Shown here: positions 1-8,608 of the stretch, one piece after another
Layout of the letters: every line of letters starts with the position of its first letter
How positions within the stretch are numbered: the stretch's first letter is position 1
NCBI GenBank assembly: GCA_022760475.1
Contig: JALEFZ010000089.1
Location: 1 to 64,000, forward strand
DNA length: 64,000 nucleotides
DNA from: Bacteroidia bacterium
GTDB lineage: Bacteria; Bacteroidota; Bacteroidia; J057
Reading direction: 5' to 3'
Made by a program: the position numbers and the translations under genes
Notes under the pieces: generated by a model
What the model saw: the letters and a program-made list of their open reading frames with translations, nothing else
Database searches by the model: none
What the model was told of the DNA's origin: nothing

Positions 1-924
1 CGTTGTGGTGAGTGGGATGGAGCTGACTCTCCAGAAGACGGAACTCCTTTCGCAGGATGGACCATCTCTAACGCTACTATCATCGGACGTCGTCCAGGTG
101 CTAATGACCGTCTGATCACTTACCGTGCAAACGGACGTGGACAGCTTTGGAACTCTATCGGTATCGCTCAAAACAGCGGTGTTGATATCGAAGTTGTTGC
201 CAGATCTAAAGTAAGCACTGACTCTTACGCTGGTTTCAAAGCAGGTGAGCTTGCTCTTGCAAACAACATCTTCTGGGATGTAGCTGACAACACTGCTGAA
301 GGAATCTTCAAAGTTACACTTGAAGCAGGTGGATGGGCTTCTTTGGCTGACTCTACTGCCATCAGCGATACTGCAAACACCAACTTCCAGGCTTCTTTCG
401 CAGCTAACGGAAACATCGCTAAAGATCCTAAGATTGCTGGTCTTTCTTGGAACAACGACGGAGGTCTTGACCCACGTTTCTCTGACTACGAGGTTAATGC
501 CAACATCGGAACCATCAACGACCCATTCTTCACACCTACTACTTACAAAGGTGCTTTCGCTCCTGACGCTAACAGCTTCTGGGCTAAAGGATGGACTGCA
601 ATGGATCACTACGGATACTTCGGTAGCCTGGATACCAACGTAGTTGCTAGCAACGAAGAAATCATCGAGCCTGCTGCTATCGTTAAGTACTTCCCTAACC
701 CAACTAACGGAATCCTTAACATCGTAGCTGAAGACTTGAACCAGTCTACTGTTACTATCCGTGTATTCGACCTAAACGGACGCATGGTAGCTAACGAGCT
801 TACTCTTCCTGTAGCTGGTGAGTTGAACACTCAGATTGACCTATCTGCTCAGCAGAAAGGTATGTACATCGTTACTGTTGAAAACAACGGTAGAACCAAC
901 GCTGCTAGAATCGTTCTTAAGTAA
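1..924 (+). CDS. T9SS-secreted surface protein, C-terminal part (5' end outside window)
   Basis: The reading frame is open from base 1, so the gene is cut by the window edge; 307 residues are visible. The last ~80 residues form a T9SS type A sorting domain: it opens with a YFPNPTNG motif, runs through short beta strands (VRVFDLNGR-like, GMYIVTV) and ends in a basic RIVLK tail. The protein would therefore be exported by Sec, passed through the outer membrane by the type IX system and attached to the surface or released. Codon use is extreme (almost only GGT, GCT, CGT, ATC, AAC, TTC), unlike every other gene here, which indicates very high expression. The upstream part, with alternating Asn/Gly/Ile turns, recalls beta-helix surface proteins, but that is inference. 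A strong terminator follows 31 bp after the stop. Confidence 0.85.
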   Translation, partial: RCGEWDGADSPEDGTPFAGWTISNATIIGRRPGANDRLITYRANGRGQLWNSIGIAQNSGVDIEVVARSKVSTDSYAGFKAGELALANNIFWDVADNTAEGIFKVTLEAGGWASLADSTAISDTANTNFQASFAANGNIAKDPKIAGLSWNNDGGLDPRFSDYEVNANIGTINDPFFTPTTYKGAFAPDANSFWAKGWTAMDHYGYFGSLDTNVVASNEEIIEPAAIVKYFPNPTNGILNIVAEDLNQSTVTIRVFDLNGRMVANELTLPVAGELNTQIDLSAQQKGMYIVTVENNGRTNAARIVLK

Positions 925-955
925 TTGCTACTTAAGCGATTTTAAATAAATAAAA

Positions 956-986
956 TAGGCCATCTCGATCGGGATGGCCTATTTTT
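956..986 (+). terminator. Rho-independent terminator of the T9SS surface protein gene
   Basis: A perfect 9-bp stem (TAGGCCATC / GATGGCCTA, 956-964 and 973-981) with an 8-nt loop is followed by TTTTT. It ends 29 bp before the likely start of the next gene. Confidence 0.85.
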
Positions 987-1015
987 ATTATGTTTGTTAT
1001 CCAAAGCCTGCTCCC

Positions 1016-1729
1016 ATGAATGAATCTCCTTTTCTCGCATACAACAAAGACTTTGTCCTGTTTGGGACCCAGCACTTGATCGTGCTTGCCCTTATGGTCA
1101 TGCTGTCCATGGGCTTACCTTTGTTTTCAAGGCGATTTTTGCAGCATTCTCAAAAAGTAAAACTTGCCAGAGGGATGGCATTGTTGATCAGCTTTTGGGT
1201 GATTATTTATGATGTAATTCTGATATACTTGGGAAAATTTAATTATAAAACAGATTTGCCTTTGGATATCTGTAACCTCATGGGTTTGCTTTTGCCATTA
1301 TTCATGTGGAATCCCAGTAAAAAAATATTTCCCTATTTCTACTTCATTATTCTTTCAGGGACTTTTCAAGCAGTACTTACGCCTCATTTGTATAATGGAT
1401 TCCCCAACTTCATCTTCTTAAAATATTGGTTTGTCCATGCAGGGCTGATTGTCTTTATCATCTACGTTGCCGGTGCATTTGGCTATAAGGTTAGCCTGAA
1501 AGACCTGTGGAGGGCTTTTTTGGTTATTCAGCTTTATGTATTGGGAATGTATGGGGTAAATTATCTATTAGGCTCTAACTATGTCTATATCATGCACAAG
1601 CCACCCACGGCTTCAGCCCTGGATTACCTGGGGCCCTGGCCTGTGTACATCCTGGTAGGGGAGGGGATAGCTTTGGTTTTATTCTTTATTGTCTGGCTCT
1701 TAAATAGAGATAAGAAGTCCTCAAATTAA
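1016..1729 (+). CDS. TIGR02206/YwaF-like integral membrane protein
   Basis: This 237-residue protein has six to seven hydrophobic segments with short polar loops and matches the TIGR02206 (YwaF) family in length and in the motifs LPLDICNL and the C-terminal VGEGIALVL region. Function of the family is unknown. An in-frame ATG also exists at 974, but it lies inside the right arm of the preceding terminator and would add 14 residues not expected for the family, so ATG 1016 (MNESPF) is preferred. The 3' end overlaps the convergent bshB1 gene by 9 bp. Confidence 0.8.
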   Translation: MNESPFLAYNKDFVLFGTQHLIVLALMVMLSMGLPLFSRRFLQHSQKVKLARGMALLISFWVIIYDVILIYLGKFNYKTDLPLDICNLMGLLLPLFMWNPSKKIFPYFYFIILSGTFQAVLTPHLYNGFPNFIFLKYWFVHAGLIVFIIYVAGAFGYKVSLKDLWRAFLVIQLYVLGMYGVNYLLGSNYVYIMHKPPTASALDYLGPWPVYILVGEGIALVLFFIVWLLNRDKKSSN

Positions 1730-2449
1730 ATCCATGGGATCTTGAACAAGAAGGGGAGTTTCCGAAATGAACCCTTCACCGTATTCAGCACCTACCAGAT
1801 GGCCCATGTTCCTGGCTCTTGCTTCCAGGAACTGGAAAAACCCCTTATTAGAAATGTAGGTTTCAGGCTCATCAGATTCATAATCAGGATTGAAAAACTG
1901 AGAGGAGTACGCCAGTATTGAGGCTTTCTTTTGGTCCCAGTACTCGCTTATATCTACAACAAATGAAGGGGTCAGGTTATAGTCCTGAATGAAATGAAAT
2001 ATTCTTTTGGGTCTCCAATGTTCCTGGATCATTCCATCTTCTTCCGTTTGTATTTTCAAAAGTCCGCTTAGAAAGGCAGCATCACGAATGAGCTTCGTAG
2101 CCCGGCCATGATCAGGATGCCTATCTTCAGGAGCCCCTGCAATGAGGATTTCAGGCTTATATTTCCTGATTTTACGGATGATTGCCAATTTGTGCTCATC
2201 GTCATGGGTAAAGAAGCCATCCCTGAATGAGAGGTTCTCCCTGATGCTGAGTCCAAGGATCTCTGCTGCATCTGCGGCTTCCCTATCTCTGATCTCTGCA
2301 CTCCCTCTGGAACCCAATTCTCCTCTTGTCAGGTCAATGACTCCAAGTTTTTTTCCCTCAGCTACCATTTTTGCTATTGTACCTCCGCAACCCAGCTCTA
2401 CATCGTCAGGGTGAGGTGCCATTACCAATACATCCAGTTTTAAATCCAT
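1721..2449 (-). CDS. bshB1: Bacillithiol biosynthesis deacetylase BshB1
   Basis: This 242-residue protein belongs to the LmbE/PIG-L zinc deacetylases. The metal-binding motif APHPDDVELGCGG (H13, D15, D16) is at the N terminus and the second histidine motif EDRHPDHG is at about residue 110. BshB1 removes the acetyl group from N-acetylglucosaminyl-malate, the second step of bacillithiol synthesis, in the cytoplasm; Bacteroidota use bacillithiol as their low-molecular-weight thiol. The gene starts 11 bp after the stop of the T9SS protein gene on the same strand and may be co-transcribed with it. Length and full-length motif content fit TIGR04001-type BshB1 rather than other LmbE paralogues. Confidence 0.92.
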   Translation of the reverse strand: MDLKLDVLVMAPHPDDVELGCGGTIAKMVAEGKKLGVIDLTRGELGSRGSAEIRDREAADAAEILGLSIRENLSFRDGFFTHDDEHKLAIIRKIRKYKPEILIAGAPEDRHPDHGRATKLIRDAAFLSGLLKIQTEEDGMIQEHWRPKRIFHFIQDYNLTPSFVVDISEYWDQKKASILAYSSQFFNPDYESDEPETYISNKGFFQFLEARARNMGHLVGAEYGEGFISETPLLVQDPMDLI

Positions 2450-2460
2450 TTATCAAAATC

Positions 2461-4350
2461 TTAATTGGCCCGGTATTCCCATTTTAGACGTTCGCTGAGG
2501 CCATTTTCTAAATAAAGCTCCCAAATATAAAAGCCGTTTTGCAAGTTTCCGGGCAAGTCTACGGTATTTATTGATATACCTTCTTGCTCGAAAACGCTTT
2601 GTCCCAGCATATTTCTGAGTACTACTCTCTTAAGCGGTGATCCAACAGGTAGATTAAAGTTTACCCTTTCCTGATAAGATGGATTGGGAAATACCCGTGC
2701 GGGTAATACCTGTTTGCGCTCTTCAACATCAGAAGTAAATCTCCCTCCATGGAAGGACTCAGGCCTTATCATTAGGCTTCCTCCCAGTTTAATATTTGTC
2801 CAGGTCCCCAGGGAGTCATAATACATGAAAGCATCATTTTGGAAATTGCGATCAATACCAACTCCAAGTGGAAGGTCTGACATTTGTTGGACTCCTACAT
2901 ATACAGTCCCACTCACAGGAACGGGCTTATTGAAATTATATCGTACAAATCCCCTTTTCCCATCGGTATAAGCTACGCGGTGTATCTTACTGACCAAAAT
3001 GGAGTCAGGGTCTGCATCATTCCAGATCACTATCCTGAAAGTCTCATCATTCATATAAGTGATGGTTCCAAAGATGGGATTCTGGTGGACAAGCGGCTCA
3101 AAATGAATCCATACCGCCGAAATGGAATCCTCGATTCCCAAATCCAGTCTTATGCCATAGCCCAAAGGCCTATTTAACCCAAAAACCCCATCCGCTTCAC
3201 CATCGTCATATGCCCATAGAGAATCCACTGGAAACTCAGCTCTCAAGGTGTCATTCTTCCTGTTTACATCATCGGTAAGTGTGGATATGAGTTCGAGTTT
3301 TACGCTCCCTGTCTGATTAAAGGCCTGATTATCAAATGCATTCAGGCTTAAGCTGCGGTTGGCGTAGGGAGCAAGGTTCTGACTGCCTGATTCACTCTGC
3401 GAACCGCTCCATACATTGAATCCTCTGGGATCATTGGCGTTGATGCTGAAAGGAATGTTTCTACTCTGGGCAGAGTTGTTGCTGAGTTCTACTTCGAAGG
3501 CCTGTTGGTTGGAGCCATTGTTGAAGTGTTGGAGGGGAATGGCTGAATACCTTTCCAAGGGAGATTTATTGATGTACACAGGTGAGACATCATCATAACT
3601 GGTATCGGCAGGAATCCTGTTTGGGGCGAGGTGAACGTAGTCCAAAAGCCAATAGTCAGCTGGGACAGAGAGGCTGCCGCTAGACTGGAAGGCGATTTGA
3701 AAACAGGAATGAAAATATGCCGGATCATTTAGTGGAATGGCGTAAAATTCAAAATCTTTCAGGCTTGTACCATTTACCCTAAGAGCCGAAACGAAATCAT
3801 TTGGCGGAGCAGCTTCGGTCTTAAATAATACTTCAAAGAAATCCCTGCTTTCTGGAGCATCTCCACGCCCCTGAGGCTGGAGGGCAAATGTCAGTACAAG
3901 GTTGTCCGAAACTTCATAGCCTGAAAGGTCGATGCATTGGGAAAACAAGCGATCACCGATACCCGTAGCCAGCGAACCTGTAGAGTAGGGTTCCCCAGTT
4001 CTTGAGACTCCGTCAAACAGTAAGGTACCCAGACTAGGCGGAGAGACTGCCAAGCCATAGACTTTTTGTGGAACATCAAAAAAGAATTCGGGGGTATACC
4101 ACTTCAGGGTATCCAGTGCTTGGTCTTGCCTTGAGAAGTCATCAAAAAAGGGATTTACGGATGAAACTTGCAAAGTGTCAGGCTGGTTATTCCTGGCTAC
4201 TCCAGGAAGGGGCCTGTCGTAATGGGCCGTATACTTTAGGTATTGATCCGAAAAAGTCCACTGAGCAAAGACTGTTGAGCCCAACAGCATGCCGAATAAG
4301 ATAAATTTGCCAAGGAAAAAGATACTTGATCTAACTGCCATTCGCTTCAT
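2461..4350 (-). CDS. Secreted protein with T9SS type A sorting domain
   Basis: A secreted protein of 629 residues from ATG 4350 (an upstream in-frame ATG at 4374 would add eight). It starts with a basic n-region and a hydrophobic signal peptide ending in TVFAQ. The C terminus is a typical T9SS sorting domain (RVFPNPSYQE, then strands ending in LENGLSERLKWEY). The middle contains Asp/Asn-rich beta-sandwich-like sequence and no catalytic motif that I recognise. It lies between rseP and bshB1 on the same strand, 66 bp after rseP. The specific role is unknown. Confidence 0.82.
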   Translation of the reverse strand: MKRMAVRSSIFFLGKFILFGMLLGSTVFAQWTFSDQYLKYTAHYDRPLPGVARNNQPDTLQVSSVNPFFDDFSRQDQALDTLKWYTPEFFFDVPQKVYGLAVSPPSLGTLLFDGVSRTGEPYSTGSLATGIGDRLFSQCIDLSGYEVSDNLVLTFALQPQGRGDAPESRDFFEVLFKTEAAPPNDFVSALRVNGTSLKDFEFYAIPLNDPAYFHSCFQIAFQSSGSLSVPADYWLLDYVHLAPNRIPADTSYDDVSPVYINKSPLERYSAIPLQHFNNGSNQQAFEVELSNNSAQSRNIPFSINANDPRGFNVWSGSQSESGSQNLAPYANRSLSLNAFDNQAFNQTGSVKLELISTLTDDVNRKNDTLRAEFPVDSLWAYDDGEADGVFGLNRPLGYGIRLDLGIEDSISAVWIHFEPLVHQNPIFGTITYMNDETFRIVIWNDADPDSILVSKIHRVAYTDGKRGFVRYNFNKPVPVSGTVYVGVQQMSDLPLGVGIDRNFQNDAFMYYDSLGTWTNIKLGGSLMIRPESFHGGRFTSDVEERKQVLPARVFPNPSYQERVNFNLPVGSPLKRVVLRNMLGQSVFEQEGISINTVDLPGNLQNGFYIWELYLENGLSERLKWEYRAN

Positions 4351-4440
4351 TGTATAGGAAAGGATGCTGCGCAAATTAGTAAATATCCCTTCACAGAAAA
4401 ATGAAGTCTTTTTGGTATGTCAAATTGATAGAAAGATTGC

Positions 4441-5952
4441 CTACCAATTGGGACTTTGAATAAAATCATTGGCCAGAACCAGGATCATCAGCGTCAAAAT
4501 TAGTAACAATCCGATTTGCTGGGCTATGAGTCTCACCTTTACTGATGGTTCACGGCGTGTGATTGCTTCGATCAACAAGAATACAATATGTCCTCCATCA
4601 AAGACCGGAATCGGAAGGATGTTGATAAAAGCAAGGATCATCGAAAGGGCACCTGTTACCCAAAGAAAACCGGGTATTCCACTGTCATCCCATACCTTCC
4701 TCAGCAAGTTTGCGATTCGCGGAAGTCCCATGACGGATTTCCCTGCGTCTACGCCCTCTTTGGTAATGTTGTAGAAGCCTTGAGCATTGGATCTTACCAG
4801 CCGGAATGCCTCCTTAGAGCCGATAGAAATAGCCGTCCAAAGGTCATACTCAATTTCCTCAAAATACGGAATGACACTGAGCTTCCCTATGCTATCCAAC
4901 TGTACGGCACTTATAAGGGTATCTTTCCCTCTTACATGGGTGATATTGATTGATTGGTTGGCCTTTCCGTCAAGGAATGTACTCAATTCATTGAACCAAA
5001 AAACAGGGGTATCATCCATTTTGACAATCCTGTCTCCTGACCTTAGTCCTGCCATATAACCTACAGGTTGGATTTCAATATCTCCAATGATCTGTCTGTC
5101 TTCATTGACTGTAATATGGGTGGTGGGCTCGTAAAGGAAAAGCCATTGCTTCACATTTTTATCTCCCAGGTGATTCTGGATGGTAGGGGGGACATTAATC
5201 CTTACGATTTCCCCTTCTCGTTTGACTTCGTACCAAGCGTCCTCTGCGATAAGAAGGTCTTGACGCTGGTAATCTTCTACATATTCAAATGTTTTACCCT
5301 TGTAGGAAACAATTTCATCTCCTGTTTTGAAGTTGAGGATGCTACCCAAAGAAGCAGGGCTATCTGTAACGGTGATTCCCCCGACGATCTCGGTCATCGG
5401 AGTTCTTTTTTCTCCAACGGTATATTTTAGGGCAGAAAAAAGGAAAACTCCAAGAATAACGTTCATGATGACGCCTGCTGACATGACAATGAAACGTTGC
5501 CAAATGGGTTTTGCGCGATATTCCCAAGTTTGAGGTCCTTGGGCTTTATTTACGGGCATGTTGCCTTTTTCTGCTTTCTCGCGCTGCCGTTCTCTTTCTA
5601 TGACCTCACGATCCATGGATTCATCTATCATCCCAGCGATTTTTACATAACCACCGAGTGGAATGGCTCCGATTTGGTAATCCGTTTCACCACGCTTGAA
5701 CCCAAAAAGTTTGGGAGGAAAGCCTATAGAAAATATTTCAACCTTGATGCCAAAGGCCTTGGCAGCCATAAAGTGTCCCAATTCATGAACAGTAACCAGG
5801 ATGGTGATTGATATGAGGATTAGCAAAATGGACTTGAAAACCAGCGAAACCTCGTTCAAATAACCAGTAATGTACCCTATCACAAAAATCGCCAGAATTA
5901 TCCCTGCTAAAATTCCCAGGCTCTTTAGGTTATTATTTATTGGTCTACTCAT
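4441..5952 (-). CDS. rseP: RIP metalloprotease RseP (site-2 protease)
   Basis: This 503-residue inner-membrane zinc protease carries the HELGHF metal site (about residue 57) and the second motif NILPIPVFDGGH near residue 445, with the DGGH aspartate completing the zinc site. PDZ-like domains occur around residues 190-260 and 265-340. The family cleaves anti-sigma factors or signal-peptide remnants within the membrane. About 30 residues with an additional hydrophobic segment precede the usual first transmembrane helix, which is longer than the standard family start. It is transcribed divergently from the XRE-cupin regulator; the commonly adjacent dxr is absent here. Confidence 0.95.
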   Translation of the reverse strand: MSRPINNNLKSLGILAGIILAIFVIGYITGYLNEVSLVFKSILLILISITILVTVHELGHFMAAKAFGIKVEIFSIGFPPKLFGFKRGETDYQIGAIPLGGYVKIAGMIDESMDREVIERERQREKAEKGNMPVNKAQGPQTWEYRAKPIWQRFIVMSAGVIMNVILGVFLFSALKYTVGEKRTPMTEIVGGITVTDSPASLGSILNFKTGDEIVSYKGKTFEYVEDYQRQDLLIAEDAWYEVKREGEIVRINVPPTIQNHLGDKNVKQWLFLYEPTTHITVNEDRQIIGDIEIQPVGYMAGLRSGDRIVKMDDTPVFWFNELSTFLDGKANQSINITHVRGKDTLISAVQLDSIGKLSVIPYFEEIEYDLWTAISIGSKEAFRLVRSNAQGFYNITKEGVDAGKSVMGLPRIANLLRKVWDDSGIPGFLWVTGALSMILAFINILPIPVFDGGHIVFLLIEAITRREPSVKVRLIAQQIGLLLILTLMILVLANDFIQSPNW

Positions 5953-6283
5953 GAATTATTGTCTGAAAACCTTTCTTCAAAATTGTTGCCAGGAAATGTA
6001 ACCTCCTCATTTCAAAACTGTTTTGAGTTGATTGCGGAACTTTTTCGGAAGCTGAAATTCCTTTTTTCTGAATCGGCAAGAAGAGATATCTCCTGAAATC
6101 TCAATATGTTTTGTTGGTGTACTAAGAACCAACTCCTTAAGTTACTTTTTTTGAGTGGGTATTTTCCACTAAATCCAAAAAGCTTCTACAAAAATAGCAG
6201 AGAATCTTGCAACTTTCTGCAACAATCTAATAGAGAAGCCTTAATTTTCGTTTGCAAAGATAAACAAACATTAATTTTCCACC
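5953..6283. promoter_or_regulatory. Divergent intergenic region with candidate regulator operator
   Basis: This 331-bp region separates the divergent rseP and XRE genes and carries no credible coding sequence. At 6241-6280, ending 3 bp before the XRE start codon, a direct repeat TTAATTTTC (6241-6249 and 6271-6279) flanks an inverted GTTTG/CAAAC pair. The position suits autoregulation by the downstream HTH protein; this is inference. Confidence 0.35.
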
Positions 6284-6862
6284 ATGAAAGATGTACTGTT
6301 GGGCATTGGACAGAAATTAAAGTCGATCAGAAAGTCAAATTCACTCACCTTGAGTGATGTCGCGGCAAGGGCTCAGGTAAGTACAGCATTGGTTTCAAAG
6401 GTTGAAAATGGGCGAACTATCCCGTCTTTGCCCGTTTTACTCTCTTTATTAAAATCCCTAGGGGAAGATCCCAGTAATTTTTTTCGTGGGATTACCCTTC
6501 AACGTGACAAACCCTATTTTGTCATAAGAAATAACGAGTATACCCCCATCGAGAAAGAGGATGCGCATGGCTATAATTATCAGTTGGTCATGGATAAATG
6601 GCTGTTTTCTGTAGGCTTTCAAATCGTTTTTCTGACGGTTGAGCCAGGAGCCAAGCGCGACAAGACCCAAACAGATGCGTTTGAGTTCAAATACATGCTA
6701 TCGGGTACCTGCACCTATATCATTGGGGAGGATACCATTGAGCTAAATGAGGGCGATGCCCTTTATTTTGATGGTCGAATCCCACACAATCCGGAAAACC
6801 ATAAGGATGAAGCAGCCAGGATGCTGGTTATTTATTTCTATTTGGAACAGGAGGAAAAGTAG
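6284..6862 (+). CDS. XRE-family transcriptional regulator with C-terminal cupin domain
   Basis: The 192-residue protein has an N-terminal HTH_3 domain (about residues 5-62; ALSDVAARA...STALVSKVENGR-like pattern) and a C-terminal cupin-2 barrel (about 110-185, with GDALYFDG and IPHN strand motifs). This architecture is typical of small-molecule-responsive repressors such as those controlling polyamine, amino acid or antibiotic-related genes. The ligand is unknown. The gene is monocistronic, divergent from rseP and convergent with the HAD gene, and has a possible operator directly upstream. Confidence 0.88.
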   Translation: MKDVLLGIGQKLKSIRKSNSLTLSDVAARAQVSTALVSKVENGRTIPSLPVLLSLLKSLGEDPSNFFRGITLQRDKPYFVIRNNEYTPIEKEDAHGYNYQLVMDKWLFSVGFQIVFLTVEPGAKRDKTQTDAFEFKYMLSGTCTYIIGEDTIELNEGDALYFDGRIPHNPENHKDEAARMLVIYFYLEQEEK

Positions 6863-6880
6863 GGCAAAAGCATTGTTGAT

Positions 6881-7558
6881 CTATGCTAAACCTAGAACAG
6901 CCGGCAGTTCTGACATCTGTTCGAGGATAAAATCCGGTCTAGCTTCTTGCAGTTGGGCTTTTGTCTGGGCACCGGTGGTAATTCCCAAGGTCATCCCACA
7001 TTCAGCTGCTTTCCCTTCCTCAATATCCACGATTGAATCCCCGATTTTGCCTACAGTTTTCGGGTTTTGTACCCCCATCTTTTCCATGGCAAGCAGAATC
7101 ATGTCAGGATGTGGCCTTCCCCGGCTCACCTGATCATTGGTAATCAGTAGATCTATCGTTTTACCCTCTGTCCAATTCAGCTTTTTCAAAAGTTTATTCG
7201 CTGTTGCCGAATCATAGCCGGTATTTAGAACTACTTTGATTCCAGCGGCTTTCAATTGGCTAAAAACATCTTCGACCGACTCAAATGGCAGGACATTTAA
7301 ACTGTCATAGGCCCTTGCGAGATCCTCATTAAATTTTTGGTGTATATCCTTCGCGAGTTTGTCAGAATCTGGAGCCTCAAGCTTTTTCAAAATGTCCTTA
7401 AATGCCTGGAGTTTTCCTTTGCCAGCTCCCTGCAAAAGGATGTCATCCAGATCAATTGTATATCCTGCTTCTACTAACACCTTGTGCATACTTCGATAAA
7501 CTACATTTTGCTCATTCACAACTGTACCTGCCATATCGAAGATCATGAGTTCAATCAT
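6881..7558 (-). CDS. PhnX-like HAD-superfamily hydrolase
   Basis: A 225-residue HAD hydrolase from ATG 7558 (a longer reading to 7633 adds 25 residues that precede motif I and are unlikely to be translated). Motif I is FDMAGT, with D8 as nucleophile and alanine in place of the usual second aspartate, the hallmark of the phosphonatase (phosphonoacetaldehyde hydrolase) group. Motif II (VVLNTGYD) and motif III/IV (KIGDSIVDIEEG) are present. The sequence fits the TIGR03351 PhnX-like family. No phosphonate genes are nearby, so the substrate is open; a general phosphatase role is possible. Confidence 0.82.
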   Translation of the reverse strand: MIELMIFDMAGTVVNEQNVVYRSMHKVLVEAGYTIDLDDILLQGAGKGKLQAFKDILKKLEAPDSDKLAKDIHQKFNEDLARAYDSLNVLPFESVEDVFSQLKAAGIKVVLNTGYDSATANKLLKKLNWTEGKTIDLLITNDQVSRGRPHPDMILLAMEKMGVQNPKTVGKIGDSIVDIEEGKAAECGMTLGITTGAQTKAQLQEARPDFILEQMSELPAVLGLA

Positions 7559-8025
7559 TAGAGGAGTTAATTTAAATGAGTGGGTTGATGTTTGTTTTGG
7601 AATGAATATAAGTGCATAACTTATTGCAATCATTCAGGTTTGAATAGCCAATTAGTTTCTATGCCTCTAGAGGGGTAAAATTTCCTAAATCCCAAAAAGT
7701 GGAAATTCTATTACTTATCCTAATATGTGAAAATGAAACGGGTGATTCGCTTATATGTGGGAAAAGGGCGCATAAATCATATGAAAAAAAGAACCTTGAG
7801 AAAAAGGCCCGGTGGATAGGTTTCCATCCGGGCGAAAGTAGTGTGTAAATAGGAAATCTTTGTTCGAATTTTTGTGGTGGCGAACATTAATCTAGGAATT
7901 TTGAATTAATTTCTAAAATAATGTTTGCCTGATAATCAATGCTAAACACCCATAAGGCCTGGAATAGGCCTTAAGGCCGAAAAGAGTAGGTATTTTTTCT
8001 TTAAGTTAATTTAAAAATCGAAATT
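7559..8025. other. Intergenic region with two hairpins, no gene
   Basis: 467 bp without a convincing gene. Two inverted repeats occur: one at 7807-7833 (10-bp stem with one bulge, preceded on the plus strand by AAAAA, so it would read as a terminator only on the minus strand, where no gene ends), and AAGGCCT/AGGCCTT at 7954-7972 in the presumed 5' leader of the VOC gene. Confidence 0.5.
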
Positions 8026-8394
8026 ATGGCAAAGGAGCTGTTTTCACATTTCGCGGTGGTGCTTCCAGTTTCTGATTTGGCATCTTCCATTGAATTTTAC
8101 GTTGCCAAACTCGGCTTCAAACTGGAGTTTGAATGGGGAGATCCGACCTCCTATGCCATTCTTAGAAGGGGAGAGGGGGTACAGATACATCTAAGTTCAA
8201 GAAATCCTGAAGAAGGTACCATTCACCCTTCGATGGTTTATATTTTTATTCATGACATTGAGCTTTTGCATCAGCATTATGTGAAAGCGGGGATTGCCAT
8301 CAGTGAAGAGCTGGCAAGCTGGGATTATGGCATGAAAGAATTCGCCATCACAGATCCAGATGGCCATGTCCTTACATTTGGGATGGGAACGTGA
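8026..8394 (+). CDS. VOC family (glyoxalase/bleomycin-resistance fold) protein
   Basis: This 122-residue protein has the paired beta-alpha-beta-beta-beta modules of the vicinal oxygen chelate superfamily: FAVVLPVSDLASSIEFY at the start and KEFAITDPDGHVLTFG at the end. The family includes glyoxalases, ring-cleaving dioxygenases and drug-binding resistance proteins. A metal-site glutamate near the C terminus is not evident (the final motif ends in THG-like FGMG), so a binding rather than enzymatic role is possible. It stands alone between hairpin-containing spacers. Confidence 0.85.
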   Translation: MAKELFSHFAVVLPVSDLASSIEFYVAKLGFKLEFEWGDPTSYAILRRGEGVQIHLSSRNPEEGTIHPSMVYIFIHDIELLHQHYVKAGIAISEELASWDYGMKEFAITDPDGHVLTFGMGT

Positions 8395-8455
8395 TTAATA
8401 ATTAGCTCAAGTTGCTAGTTATGCTTCATGCTTTCATTCGCTTAAAGACAAAGTT

Positions 8456-8525
8456 GTCATTTCGAGCTCAAGCGAGAAATCTGCTCACCCTATATAATAG
8501 ATCTCTCACTGTCGTTCGAGAGGAC
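8456..8525. repeat. Imperfect inverted intergenic repeat (REP-like)
   Basis: The arms 8456-8482 and 8499-8525 match at 19 of 27 positions when one is reverse-complemented, separated by 16 nt. The arm pattern (GTCATTTCGAG...GCGAGAAATCT) resembles dispersed intergenic elements I know from Bacteroidota genomes. It lies in the convergent spacer between the VOC and nhaA genes and has no T-run. Confidence 0.6.
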
Positions 8526-8608
8526 ATGTTCCATTGAAACTGATAGCTGAGCCTGGATCAAAATGGCATCTACCCTATTAAGTGCTTTAAACTGGCACCT
8601 TGGGTTAA

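Noticed and set aside
7733..7819. 28-codon highly basic reading frame MKRVIRLYVGKGRINHMKKR...
   Set aside because: It ends inside a hairpin stem, has no ribosome binding site or neighbours and is short enough to occur by chance.
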